DNA of 64,000 nucleotides from Astrocystis sublimbata (taxonomy: Eukaryota; Ascomycota; Sordariomycetes; Xylariales; Xylariaceae). Every line of letters begins with the position of its first letter. Positions within the stretch are counted from its first letter, which is position 1. The translations under genes were made by a program, and so were the position numbers. The notes below the pieces were generated by a model, which was given only the letters and a program-made list of their open reading frames with translations, had not been told where the DNA came from and searched no databases. Location of the stretch: the NCBI GenBank assembly GCA_022453515.1, contig JAJNNY010000014.1:715561-779560 (forward strand), given 5' to 3'. Positions 41,257-52,813 of the stretch are shown one piece after another.

Positions 41257-43077
41257 GATTAAAGCTGAAGCAGGTAGTGAGAAGGAGAAATGGACACGAT
41301 GAGAAAATTTAGGGATCTAGGTGTATTTCAGTTCAATCGTACCTCTCAGTTGCTCGAAGCAGAGTTGAAGGAATGCAGTCTGGAGGCCGTTATGGGAGTG
41401 CTTTAGCTTTCCTTGTTGGGGCTGACGAGAGGGGCATTTGGCAATTGTGGGACGCAACAGCTTCGGGTGCTAGCTTACAAACCTAAAAAAAGGACTGTTA
41501 TGTCGGCTGCATATGTGTAAGATGTAATCACCTAGGACAAGTGTCACGAGCTAATTTCGCGGCCGTGCTCGATGCCAACACGATCATTGCCTGTTGAAAC
41601 CACCCGTCGATAGGTACGTCAGATCTAATACGTTCACCTCCTTACCTAACCCTTGCCTACTGCTGGTATTACATAACTCAGTGTGAGTGTGCACAGTTGT
41701 ACAGTTGCACCAATGATCGCACAGAGCGGCATAGCCCGCTGATCATCGTCAAATCATCATCATCAAAACGGCCAGTGCCACTCCTGGCGTATTCTACAAT
41801 ATGACAACAGCCCGAAAGGGCATTGATAAACCCCCTCTGGCAAGTCTCTTTGACTTTAGCCTCTTTTAAAGGCAACTAACAAAGGTAAATCCATGAAGAC
41901 ACTGCAGTGTTATGTAGCCACAATATAATTAACTAGTGCGTTACGTTGAAGTTCTGTTGCTTCGAGGACTACACTTGTCAAGTACTTTGCACCAGAGTGA
42001 AGGAATATAGCAGTAGCCAGTAGCCAAGTAGAATAGTAGGGGTCAGGTGTCAATTCTATTGATTCCTGGACTCTCCCATTCAGTGGGAGCCGCCCAGCCC
42101 TTATATACACAGATCTAGTAGCCCAAACAGCTCCCTACAGGGGAAATGATTAGTTGATCTCTCGATAGTCGGGCTAAACTCTACTCTCTTCTGCCCCTGA
42201 GTGGTGTGCGATCGATTCACTCCTCCGGGGTTCCCATTTCTAGAGCGTCGCCCGGTACGGCACTCTGTGCTAGTTTTTGACTCTGCCAATGCAACGGCTT
42301 TAGCGGTCGCATATACTTCCACCAAAAGTTCGTCATCATGTGAGTCCATGTCTGCTTCGTTATTTTCATCTTCTTCCTCGTCCAATTCCTCGTTCCCAGG
42401 GAGGATTATTACCCTGGGCAAAGCGTGAAGAATAACTATTAGTATCAATTTCCGGGACGATGCTTGGGAGACATTGTAAGGACTACAGTATAAGTTAGAA
42501 TTCAAGATTGTTTCAAACGTTTTTCAGTAAAGTTTATTTATAAGAGAATTAAATCACCCGAATAGTCTGGTGAATAAGCGTTTATTCAATTGTTACAACT
42601 TTTGACAATTCTAGACAGATTAGATAGTCCATTAGCTGCCTCGCTGAGCTGGCATTTGAATTGGCACTTCCGTATGCTTTCGAGGCTGTTAAAAAGGAAT
42701 GCCGCAAGATCACTCCGCCTAGCGCCGAAGCATGGTCGTTCGTCTAGGCACCAAAGCCCCTTTCCCAGATCTCATACTACTCATAAAGCTTTTCCTAGAA
42801 GAATGCTCGAGCCTGCCGATGACCCCATGTGCATCGTCCCCGTCCCCGTTCCCGTCCCCGGCTAGTGGCGACCCCCAGTCGAAGTCTGTCAGCGTTAGTA
42901 AAACTCTTTCAAAAAGAGCAACAGAGAGAATAGGGAGAACACATACCCACGCCATCATACCCATATTCTGATAGAAAGCCCATCAAGTTCGTAACGAACT
43001 TATTTCGATTCGCAGAGGAAGAAACCGTAGTGGGAAAGATACTCTGCCAAGGGCCAGGATCACTAAACAACCGTTGC
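41257..43077. other. 1.8-kb gene-poor stretch
   Basis: No gene is supported. A minus-strand frame at 42101-42505 (134 codons) has an acidic run (EELDEEEDENNEADMDSHDDE) and could be a transposon or gene fragment. Short frames at 42590-42971 overlap CCCCGTTCCCG-type simple repeats. Confidence 0.45.
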
Positions 43078-43406
43078 TGTGAGGGCTGACGACCAGTCGT
43101 AGGAACTCGCACTATGGGATTCAATGAAGAATCTCGCGAGTGCCACAAATGGCTAATGAAGACCTGAATGTATCGAATCTGCGTGTGAGGGCTAACGAAG
43201 GGTCGTAGGAACTCGCACTATGTGATCTCACGAAGTGCCACAAAATGGCTATGGAAGACCTGAATGCATCGAATCTGCGTATCTTGTAGTAGCTAAAGAG
43301 AGAAGCAAAGGGGAAGATCAGTAGCCCGAAGCCTAGAATATAGAGTAGTAGTTGGATTGACCTGTAGGTTATGTGACTGGCTTAAGGTGAGGCACAGGCC
43401 CTGACA
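43078..43406 (-). mobile_element. Solo LTR, family 2, with internal duplication
   Basis: The 329-bp element has TG..CA ends (TGTGAGGGCT and GCCCTGACA on the plus strand). It is flanked by the 5-bp direct repeat GTTGC at 43073-43077 and 43407-43411. It contains a tandem duplication: the unit at 43078-43183 recurs at 43184-43279 (TCGTAGGAACTCGCACTATG in both). A related copy without the duplication lies at 48349-48594. No internal retroelement coding sequence adjoins it. The strand is set by the conventional TGTCAGGG end, which is arbitrary. Confidence 0.88.
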
Positions 43407-43905
43407 GTTGCGGTGGTCGCTTGAGCCTTGGAATAGTCGATGTTGTTTCGGCCCTTGCAATGCACGCATGATTGAGTCGCGACGCCACTTAGAACACGGA
43501 GCCACCATCACCGATTGACCGAGAATCTATCAAGGGTTTATCATCAGTGTTGTCGTCAAAGTCTCCGGAGTGCAAGAGTAGTGTAGGCCCAACTAGAGAT
43601 TCCAACATACCGGTTCGTGCGCCAGATAATTAGGTCTACGAATGTCTTCGGACACCTCGTATCCTGAAACAGGCGAGCTCTTGATCCTTATAAGGACTTT
43701 ATTGAAGTTCACTTCGCCAATGCGTCAGGAAGGGAAAGCAATCGGAAGTATCAAGCGTTCAAACGGCTAACCTAACTATATGCTTTGGCTGGTGATACGT
43801 TTGCGTCGTCTTCATATACCTAGGTAGTGTTAGATTGAGTGCTAAGGCTTGCTGAAAAGCGTCGGATCAACGAACAGCGATTTTGGGTATTCCTACCGAT
43901 CGCTG
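43407..43905. other. Spacer between solo LTR and LINE insertion
   Basis: The 0.5-kb non-coding DNA forms the left flank of the LINE. No gene or repeat is seen other than the target duplication at its right edge. Confidence 0.5.
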
Positions 43906-43919
43906 GTATGTCTTCGGTA
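43906..43919 (+). repeat. 14-bp target-site duplication, left copy
   Basis: GTATGTCTTCGGTA is identical to 47769-47782 and immediately precedes the first LINE base. Confidence 0.9.
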
Positions 43920-46900
43920 CCCTAGAGGCAAGCTGGTAATTGGGGGTGATATTAACGCCACGGCTACAGCCTACGAGCCAGGAGCTCGTAACCGCGCCGG
44001 GGGGCAAGTCCTTGCCGACTGGAGCGGCGAAAGTGGTATGGCTTTCACAGGGGTGCCTGGGCAATCTACGCACCGCGGAGGCCACGTGATAGACATAGTC
44101 TTCTCTAATATACCGTATGTGGACACGGTAGTCGATCACACAATTGCCTCTGGATCGGATCATTTCCCCTTACTCTCGTGGGTGCCACTGGAGGACCGCG
44201 GCGCGCCGCGGGAGCAGTTTTGAGTTAAGATACTACTAGGAGACAAGGAGCTTTTCTAGAGCACCCTAGCTACTAATATAGCCGGTATAACTCTATTTAC
44301 GGATAGTAGCACGGCTAAAGATACGGAAATATTTATAGATCGTTTAACCGTTGTATATATAGCGGCGGTTAACGTTACCGGGACGTAAGTTAGAAATAGT
44401 GCCACTTTTTCTAAGTAGTGGACGGAGGAGTATAAACAGGCCGCTAAGGACTACCGAAAAGCGGAGGCGGAGGGTTTCTGGCTTGGGCGGATCGAGCTAG
44501 GCTATTCTATAGAGTACTAATACTTCTTAACAGTAGTTCGAAAGGCTAAAAGGGATTATTGGCGTAGGATTATTAATAACGCTAATACGGATATTACGTT
44601 ATATAAAGTGGTAGTATGGCATAAAAAGGCGCCGGGCCTAAAGCCCCTACCGCTTATCCATAAGGGCAGAATAGTAGAGGACGAGCTAGGTAAAGCAGAG
44701 CTCCTGCGGCAAGCGATCCTAAATCGCTTTAATAGTAGGGATAATCTGGCTGGCGATCCCTTTAAAAGGTGGCGCAGCTATAAAGCCACCCTCCCCTGGA
44801 ATACGAACACTACCCTCGAGGAGGTGGAAGCGCACACAGTTGGCGTTTCTAGCACCTCCCCCGGACCTGACGGGATTACAGTAGACTTTTTCCGCCTGGG
44901 CTGGGGAGCTAGTAAGGGCCATATTCTCGCGCTTTTTTAGCGTTGTCTTCGGCTCGGGTATTTCCTGTAGCGATAGCGACACACGGAAGTAGTAATAATC
45001 CCTAAAATAGGGAAAAAGGACATATTGTCTATACGCTCCTAGCGCCCTATTGCGCTCCTCTCCTGCTTAGGAAAAGGGTTTGAGAAGCTCGTAGCTAAAC
45101 GGGTCGCTTAGATAGCGCTCTAGTATGGCGTCTTAAGCCCGTAATACGGGGGTACTCTACCTAAACGTTTTACTATGGACCTGGTCTGCACGCTTCTCTA
45201 CAACGCAGAAATAGCTCTTAACGAGGGATGTATAGTTACCCTGTTTATAATGGATATATAGGGCGCCTTTGATACGCTACTAAAACGGAGGCTCCTTTAC
45301 AGGATACGCCAGCAGGGCTGGTCGCTCCCCCTCCTACGCCTAATCGACTCCTTCCTGTGCGATAGGGCAGTAAGGGTGCGCCTCGGGAGATCTACTACAC
45401 CGGACTATACAGTGGTATGTGGCATACCGTAGGGCTCCCCCCTTTCCCCAGTACTATATATACTATATTTCGCAAAGCTCCTTAAACTAGATACAGAGAG
45501 GCGCTTTAGATATACTAATAATATTAGCTTCTATTAAGTTTCGAAATCGGCTAAAAAAAACATTAAGCTTTTTAAAAGCGATATTATTTAAATAATAGCT
45601 TGGAGAAACGAAAATAAGGTGTATTTCGCCCTAGAGAAATACGAGATGATCTATATTACGCGTAGCTTAATAATAGCCAACCCGCCGCTAGAGATTCTTG
45701 GACGGCTCCGAGTAGAGCCGGTACCCCTTCTAGTATAAAGCGTAAAGGCCCCGGCCTTACGCTGGCTAAGGGTCTGGTTTAACTATAAGCTCACCTTTAA
45801 GCGGCATATTAACAAGCGTATAAGCAAGGCCCTAAAGCTAGCCTAGTATTTCAAACACTTCGTTAATACTAAATACAGCCCGCCAGTAGATATAATATAA
45901 AAGGCGGTTATTACGTACGTAATTCCTATAGCCCTATATAGGAGCGAGGCGTGGTATGCCGGGCGTACAAAGCCGCGGGCATAGGTAGTAGCGAACGATT
46001 TCTCGGAGGTTAGGGCTAGAGTTAGCTGCTTTATTAAAAAAGTAGATAAGGCACTTATAGTAGGGGGTAGGGTAACGTTACTAGTCTGGCGTACAACCTT
46101 TAACAGAGTTGTAATAAGAGATATAGGACTACTAACAGCCGAGGTTACATTCGAACAAGCCCTTTACAGGCAGGCCTAGCGTCTGTATACGGTAGATAGC
46201 AAGTATCCCCTTGCCACACGGTAGCAGGCGGCTTATACGAAAAGGGGGCCGAATATAGGGGATAAAAAGCGTCCTATATCTAAAGTATAAATAGCAGCGG
46301 CACTCCCTAAAATACCCAGACTTCGGCTAGTCGCCCCCTATTATTAAGCGGGGTCTCGTAAAGATCCTACTGGCGGTTTTATAAAAGAAGCGGCGGCGAA
46401 GCGCTTTTAGGAATAGTTTAAAACTTTGCCCGATACTGATATAGTAATTTATACAGACGGCTCGGAGAAGGAACGGCGTATGGGCTACAGCTATACTATT
46501 TACTAACGGGATAGGGAGATCGTTAGCGGCGCTGGAGGGCTACCGTTTCCCTCTATCAATTTTAATAGCAAAGCCGTTGGAGCACTCAAGGGCTTCCGGT
46601 ACGCTTTCTAGATGCGGCACAAGGTTTCTAAAAGCAGGATCTAAATGTGCCTTGATAATACAGGGGTAATCTAGTACCTACGTAAAGATGCCCCTATCTC
46701 GGTACAGAATATATATATCTACTTCTAAAAGATTATAAAGATATACTAAAACGTATATATTAAGTAGTGCCTAAGGTACTATAGCGTTAAAAAGAACAAA
46801 AGGGTAGATAAGCTCGCTAAAAATAGAACTAATATAGTTCTTAACCGGGATTTATAGCCTATAATATATAAATTATATATAAAAGCGCTTAAAACCTTAA

Positions 46901-47768
46901 ATAAAGCTCGAGAAGCTTTATAGGAACAATAAGCTAAGGACCTCTCGGTATACTACCGCTACTAGAAACTTAAATATAAGATTTTATATCTACTAGAGCT
47001 CCGGGTACTTACCCGGCAGGAACTATACCGATAGCTAGCTATACGGACTAGGTACGGAAATTTTACATAGTACTATTGCCGCTTTTACTATATAAACGTA
47101 AAGCTTAAATGCCCCTGCGGTTATACCGCTATACCGGAGCATTTTATACGCTGCTGCTAGGTATAGCGGTATTTCTAGAGATGGCCGGAGAGGCCTCGGA
47201 AGCGGCCCGCCTCGCTAACAAGCTGGCGGGAGTACCTCGAGAAGTTAATAACGCGCCCAGAGGCGTTTAAAGCATTTGTCCGCCTAACGGGGGTATACAG
47301 GGATCTATATAACCCTTACACTATCGCGGGATAGGCGGCAGGATAACGGATTAGGCACGCGATATACGCGCCTAGGAGTTTTTAGAATTAGCGTAGGGTT
47401 TAGCTTATCTGTTTTGTTTTATTTTCTTTCTTTTTATTCCTTCTACTTACCCGTAGTATCTCCGGGTATAGTATAGTAAACACTACTCTACACCCTCGGG
47501 GTAGCGATCAAGGCCTACGGCTAGCTTTCTTTGCTTAATTTCAACATGTATTAGCACATAGGCGCGCCCTTTAACCGGAGGAAGGGACCCCCTACGAGAA
47601 CACCACGGCGCCTATTGGCTAGATTTATCTGATATGGGAGCTGCTCTTATAGCCAGACACGCCCCTATGCCCTATGGGAGGCTTCGGAAAAGAACCTCGA
47701 CTGATTACTACCCCATTTCATGGGCCTTTCCCGGGCGTTAAATAGAATAATAATAATAATAATAATAA
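43920..47768 (+). mobile_element. 5'-truncated Tad-like LINE, RIP-decayed
   Basis: The 3,849-bp insertion is flanked by the 14-bp direct repeat GTATGTCTTCGGTA (43906-43919 and 47769-47782), the mark of target-primed reverse transcription. One frame runs from 43921 to about 47400 with no frameshift. It starts inside the endonuclease domain (LVIGGDINATATAYEPGARN, then SDHFPLLSWV), passes through reverse transcriptase (PGPDGITVDFF; RPIALLSCLGKGFEKLVAKR; GIP-stop-GSPLSPVLY) and RNase H (DIVIYTDGSEKERRMGYSYT), and ends near a Cys-rich CPCGYTAIPEHFIRCC. About 45 in-frame stops interrupt it, nearly all TAG, where Trp or Gln is expected. The catalytic YADD is now YTNN (45511-45522). The 3' end is a (TAA)n tract. 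The element is dead. Confidence 0.92.
47742..47768 (+). repeat. (TAA)n tail of the LINE
   Basis: About seven AAT/TAA units end directly at the right target-site duplication. Simple-repeat tails in place of poly(A) are known for several LINE groups. Confidence 0.85.
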
Positions 47769-47782
47769 GTATGTCTTCGGTA
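47769..47782 (+). repeat. 14-bp target-site duplication, right copy
   Basis: It is identical to 43906-43919 and follows the (TAA)n tail. Confidence 0.9.
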
Positions 47783-48348
47783 GAGCCGGCTGGAGGAGTC
47801 CTATATACCCTGGGTCTCCAATCTAACCTTTTTCCTGGCATGAATCCACTTAAGTAGGTGGACTCCTGCAGAAGACCTTACGATCTGTAATCCAGTCGTG
47901 CCTTTTCTTGTATTTGGGTTGGTTGTCAGAAGTTCCCTGTACTCTCTCTTTGATTAGGTTGATCTTGTGGTCGAGCTACTAATATGGAACAACGGCGAAG
48001 GCTGGCTGTCGAAGCGCGAAGAAAGCTTTTCGTAACGTAGCATATAAGTCTTTGAGATTAGATAATTAATAAAACAATACTAAAAGTCTATTAACAAGGT
48101 TTTAACGAGAGGATAAGCATTGGAAAGGTGCATAGATAAACACTTATCACATATATTATGTGAAAAGGTCAACTCACTTCTACCCAATTCGATAATAGAT
48201 CGGTCGTCTAGATCTGGGGGTGGAGAGTCTCAAGGTTTGACTGAAGCGTTTCTCCCCTTTTGGGATCATCATGGCCTGTAGGCAGATTCGGGAAAGCAGT
48301 AGCTTAGGTCTTGGTCTAGGGGGAGGAGGGTCGACAATCATCATGGTG
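47783..48348. other. Spacer right of the LINE
   Basis: Non-coding, AT-rich in part (about 48040-48180). Nothing recognisable is seen. Confidence 0.45.
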
Positions 48349-48594
48349 GCGAGGGCTAACGATCAGTCGTAGGAACTCGTACTATGGGAATCAATGAAGA
48401 ATCTTACGAGTGCCACAAATAGCTAATGAAGACCTGAATGCATCGAATCCACGTATCTTGTAATAGCTAACGAAGGAAGCAAAATGAAAGATCAGTAGTA
48501 GTGCTAAAGCATAGAATACAGAGTAGTAGGTAGTAGGCTTCGCCTGTAGCTTATGTGACTGTGACTGATGTAAGGTGGAGCACAGGCCCTGACA
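48349..48594 (-). mobile_element. LTR fragment, family 2
   Basis: It is related to the solo LTR at 43078-43406 (shared GTCGTAGGAACTCG, GAGTGCCACAAAT, CACAGGCCCTGACA). It has only one copy of the unit duplicated there and is more diverged, with C-to-T/G-to-A changes (TCTCGCGAGTG to TCTTACGAGTG). The right end CTGACA is intact, but the left TG end and a 5-bp target duplication are not visible. It is probably truncated. Confidence 0.75.
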
Positions 48595-49740
48595 ATAACG
48601 ATATAAGGTAGGGATGATAGACAATAAGTGATTAGACGATGTTTTCAGATGAATATCTGGCCAGATAGAGTACAATGAATATCAATTGGAGGCAAGCCGA
48701 ATGTATGCGAAGTGCAAGTGGTGCTGTGCTTACTGACTGGTCCGCGATGGACGGTGGTGTAAGGATGAAGTTGGGTAAGTGTGAGTGCTACCTGCTCGCG
48801 GTGGCAGGGAATTCTGTAAGTAGTTACAACAGGCAGGGGCGACTTCCTCTCAATTGCTCTACCGTTGTTGACCAAGCGAGATACTATTTAACAGACCTCA
48901 CAGTTCCCCTTTCCCGGATGAGTATTTCGAACAAAGCGCGCCCCAGTCTACAACCAACCATGAAATCTGCGATGGCACCTACTTCCACGACCAGAGCATC
49001 GTAAAATGCAACCACATTGATTGCGCTTTCTAAAAATACAAGCTAGCCGAAGCAGGAGAGCAGAGCAGGCTTTTCGAGATCAATGATGCTAATTGCTTAT
49101 ATATTGGCCACGACCTCCTCGTCCGGATGCAGCAGCTGCACAAGACGCATGACGCATGCTCGCCTGCAAAGTAGGCAATCATCTCCGTACCGTACTCTTC
49201 TCCTTCCTGTTCCTGCTCCTGTCCTGCCTTCACTCGCACCCTAGCTAGCTAACCTGCCTGCTATGTCATTATATGACGCGCTGCGCGTCACTGAATTGCT
49301 GAAATGGGCGATCTCCTACATGAGCATAGTTGGAGCAGGCCGAGACCGCCGAGAACGACGAACACCCTTTAGCCCGATTTCATGCAAGACCAAGAAGGCG
49401 CTGATGGTTGAACTCAATAGCGCGCAGGCTCTTTATGTTCTATTGTTGGGTCGGGAAAAGTCGTTTTGGCCCTTGTGATGCTGCGAGGCTCTCCTAGGAG
49501 CGAGAGCCAACCGCTTCGTATCGGCGTATATATCGGAATCACTGTAAGATGCATATAGCTGACTACCTACAACACAAAACCTCAAGACAATCATGAAATC
49601 AATAGTCAAAAGCAAGAATATGCTTCAGCCAAGTGAAGTCGAGCCAAGAAATCAATATCTCTAAAAAGGGGGTATCAAAACATCAAAACCTCAAAACTCC
49701 AATGTTTCAAAAACCTCACTCTCGTTCCAACCCTCACCCC
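48595..49740. other. 1.1-kb spacer before RAD14
   Basis: No gene is supported. Frames at 48675-49004 (+) and 49263-49478 (+) lack recognisable sequence. The right end is the 3' flank of RAD14. Confidence 0.45.
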
Positions 49741-51296
49741 TCAAAACTCCAACTCCTCAACCTCCATGCCACAACTCGTACAAGTCTTAACCGTCAGACC
49801 CTCCTCATTCTCAACCACACGTCCCCACTCATGGACATGTTTCCCGCCATCGAGGACCTGATCGCCGAACTTGCCCTTTCCAGCCTCCACCTTGCCGAAC
49901 TTTCCTTGCCCCCTCAAATACGCATCCGTGCGCGTCCTTTTTTTCAAATCCAGCAATTTCTCCTTAAACTTGGTCTCTTTCCTCTTCTTCTTCTCTTTCT
50001 CACGGCGCTCGAATTCCGCATCTAGCGCTTCTGCGGATCCCCATTTCTTATCACCTAATGCGTATGCTTCGACTTGGAAGCGTAGGAAGAGCATCATGTC
50101 GTGCCAGTGCGATTTGTGTGGGTTGGGGCGCGAGAGGTGCGGGAGGAGGTCTGGGTCGCGGAGCTCGGCTGGTGGTGGTGTTAGTTGGAGTGCAGGATAC
50201 TGGGGGAATGGTTGAGGTTGATGTGGTGTAGAAGCAGAGGCTAGTCAGGAATGGGAGGTGAACGAGTGTGGAAGCAGAGGATCCATAGGAAGTGAAGAGA
50301 ACCAAACAGTATAGCAAATGAAAGGCTTAAAACATACGCTCCGTCAACAAATAATCCTCCCGACACTCCGTCTTCGTCAACAAGCTATACTTCTCCGGCA
50401 TCTTCTCCTTGCACCCATTACACACGGCGGCGCCAAACACCTCCTCCCACACAAAGTCGATCTCGAGGTTCCCGCACTCCCGACACTTCTTGCGCTCCTT
50501 CTCCTCCGCCAAAGCGCTCATGCCGGGCTCGAAGGGCCCCGCTTTCTGGCGCCGCAGTGTCTTGAGGAGCTGTAGGCGCTCCCACTCTTGGAGCGTCATG
50601 CCTTTGGGTCTTTGCTGCTGTTCTGGTCCTCCCTCGCCATCTTGGGAGGGGCCGCCACCGCCTGGTCCTTTTGTAGAAGGCCCGCCGGACATGGCTTTGT
50701 TCCAGGGGTCGTCCTCCGCGCTGAGGAAGCCGCCCTTGGTGTCCACCATCTTGCCGAAGTCGTAGTCGACGAACTTGGTGAACTTGCGCGCGGGCTTGAT
50801 CGCGCCATCTTTATCCTTGTCCCCTTCCTTGCTCCCTTCTGCTCCCCCTTGTGTCGGGGCGGCGCCATTAACGCGGCCATCGCGGCTCGTCGAGGGGACG
50901 TTGCTTGATATCGCCTCGTAGGCCCGCTTTCGCGTGTTGGGTATGCGGATGTCGTCTGTTTCGACGAAGCCGCCGGGTATGGAGACGGGTTGCTTGCCGG
51001 CGGCGCGCAGGGCGGCTTCGCGTTGGTCGCGGATCGCTTTGGCTTTGAGCCGGTTCTCTTCCTGGTAATTGCGACGGGGCTTGGGTTAGTGATGGAGGGG
51101 ATGGAGTAGGTGCATGCGACTTGGAAGGGAGTATGAGGTAATTGTAGGAGGAAGTGGTGGAGGCGGTAATGGTGGTGGTGGTGGTGATAATAGTGTGGGT
51201 GGCAGCACTCACGATGCGACGAGTGACTTCGGGTGTAAGTGGGCTTTTGTTCGGGACCGTGGAGGCGCGGGGAGGAGGAGTGGAAGGGCGCTCCAT
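49741..51296 (-). CDS. RAD14: DNA damage-recognition protein Rad14/XPA
   Basis: Three exons, 51213-51296, 50338-51061 and 49741-50168, give 411 residues. The introns of 151 and 169 bp have GTGAGT and GTATGT donors, and the second has a CTAAC branch site. The protein verifies and positions damaged DNA in nucleotide excision repair in the nucleus. The N-terminus has LTPEVTRRI joined to EENRLKAKAIRDQREAAL, as in XPA. The zinc finger is CRECG...FGAAVCNGC, followed by KYSLLTKTECREDYLLTE joined to PELRDPDLLPHL, the DNA-binding core. Next are NPHKSHWHDMMLFLRFQVEA and a Lys/Glu-rich helix. The C-terminus (HVHEWGRVV..CTSCGMEVEELEF) matches fungal homologues. The ATG at 51296 is the first in-frame ATG. 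Confidence 0.93.
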
Positions 51297-52047
51297 GGTC
51301 GTCGGAATATCCTCTGAGGATTTCGAGTATATGGCTTGTTTCTCGTTGCGCAACTTTTATAGAAAGAGCGTCATAAATGAAGTGCTAAAAGATCAAATGG
51401 TTTATTGGGGGGATGAGGTATGTAGTTAGTTGGATGAATGGAAATGTGACTCTGAGATGGAGGTTTAGGCAGTCGGCAGACTAGCGGATGGCAATCGGTG
51501 ACGTCGGAGGTTTGGGCTGGTCTGGGCTAGGCTGGTCCCGGGGAGCCGGGGTGCTGTACTGGGCATGGGGTTTCTGTTGCGCCAAGTGGCCACCTATTTG
51601 GCTGGGTTCGCGATGGGCAGATGCGAAAAGTTGCGCATCCATCAGATGAACTGTTACGGCGATATCCTCTAAATATCACAAGCTTCCACCTGTCGGCCAC
51701 AATGACAATCCACAATCGAGCTCTGTATCTACCTAGAATTTAATCCGTTTCATCCGTCTTCACGATCGGCACAATGTAACGCTTTCAAGGGTCTGAGAGC
51801 ATGAGACAAAACGAGACACTGAAAGCGGATGGATCATAGCATCAAATGAGACATGCATAATCCCGAATCTATTAGTATTTATGTGATAACCCAAGATGAT
51901 CGTGTGTAGTGATAATCATGAGTGGGCATGCGAAGTTGATCACAAAGTACGTAGAGTAATCCACTTGGTAGATAATCCCTCGCATTTGCGCAACGCGTGC
52001 ATTTTGCTGTTCCTACACTATTCCCGACACTCCCGAGACCCATCCAT
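51297..52047. promoter_or_regulatory. Upstream region of RAD14
   Basis: This 0.75-kb stretch holds the RAD14 promoter and the 3' flank of PHO88, as both genes are on the minus strand. No specific site is recognised. Confidence 0.45.
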
Positions 52048-52813
52048 CTACTCGTCCTTGATGCCACCACGACCGGATCGCTCGGCAGCCTCGATGGCCT
52101 TCTTGTCACTCTGCGCCGCACCCTGCTGCAGACCGCTCATGAGGCCGGCGGCCTGCTTGAAGGGACGCTTGAGGTCGCCGCTGGCCGGCTTGCCCAGGAG
52201 GTGGATCTGCACCAGGTTGGCCTCGAAGGCGCCCTTGAGCGGGATGATGGACTGGATCAGCAGCGGGTTGGTGTATTTCATGTACAGGTGCATGAATCCC
52301 ATCATGCCGAGACCCATCAGTTGCGACCGGAAGTTGGCCTTGATCTGCTGTGCGTCGTAGGCCTGCACAGTCGTCGTCACGAGCTTGCCCTCCTCGCTCG
52401 AGCCCATCGGCGCCGGCTCGACGTACTTGAGCGTTGTGAGATCTGCGTAGAACGTGCGTGTCAGTATGGAGAGCATGGTCAGGTGTTGGGTGTCGTGCGA
52501 GCGCGTGTCGTGAAAGTTGCGCCGCGTGGGCTGCTGTCGCGTGACTTCGTACCTTTCTTCTTGTTGATCTGCAGGAAAACATAGCCGTAGATACAGGCGA
52601 TGATGACGTTGCTGGCGATGTAGACAGCGCGGACGCCTTGGAGGACAGTCGGGTCTTCGAAGGGGATCTTCTTCGACACCTGCATCATCACGAGGATGAC
52701 GATCAGGTTGGTGCTGCCGGGCGCATCGTTCGTCAGCCAACATCTCACAGGAAAAGGGCGTGCTGCTTCTCCAAGGCAGATATGACTTACATCTGGGGGC
52801 TGAGGAGACCCAT
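52048..52813 (-). CDS. PHO88: ER membrane protein Pho88/Snd3
   Basis: Three exons, 52791-52813, 52553-52713 and 52048-52442, give 192 residues. The introns of 77 and 110 bp start GTAAGT and GTACGA, and both split codons restore conserved residues. The protein begins MGLLSPQITNLIVILVMMQV, then SKKIPFEDPTVLQGVRAVYI, a second hydrophobic segment with IIACIYGYVFLQINKKK, and then DLTTLKYVEPAPM. The C-terminal part has GLGMMGFMHLYMKYTNPLLI and QSIIPLKGAFEANLVQIHLLGK, both family hallmarks. Yeast Pho88 was linked to phosphate transport and later named Snd3, a component of the SRP-independent route that targets membrane proteins to the ER. The latter is the more likely primary role. It lies 0.75 kb upstream of RAD14, on the same strand. 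Confidence 0.93.

Noticed and set aside
42101..42505. Minus-strand 134-codon frame with an acidic run, as a gene.
   Set aside because: There is no domain, no splice evidence and it lies in a repeat-rich spacer; kept only as a remark in the spacer entry.
43920..47400. Stop codons in the LINE are almost all TAG, which could suggest UAG recoding.
   Set aside because: Neighbouring genes use TAG as a true stop (for example PHO88 and the NLR). The stops coincide with RIP-prone CAG and TGG codons, TAA is also present, and the catalytic residues are lost.
43078..48594. The two family-2 LTRs as the ends of a single retrotransposon.
   Set aside because: The left LTR has matching 5-bp duplications on both of its own sides, so it is a separate solo insertion. 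No family-2 internal sequence lies between them.
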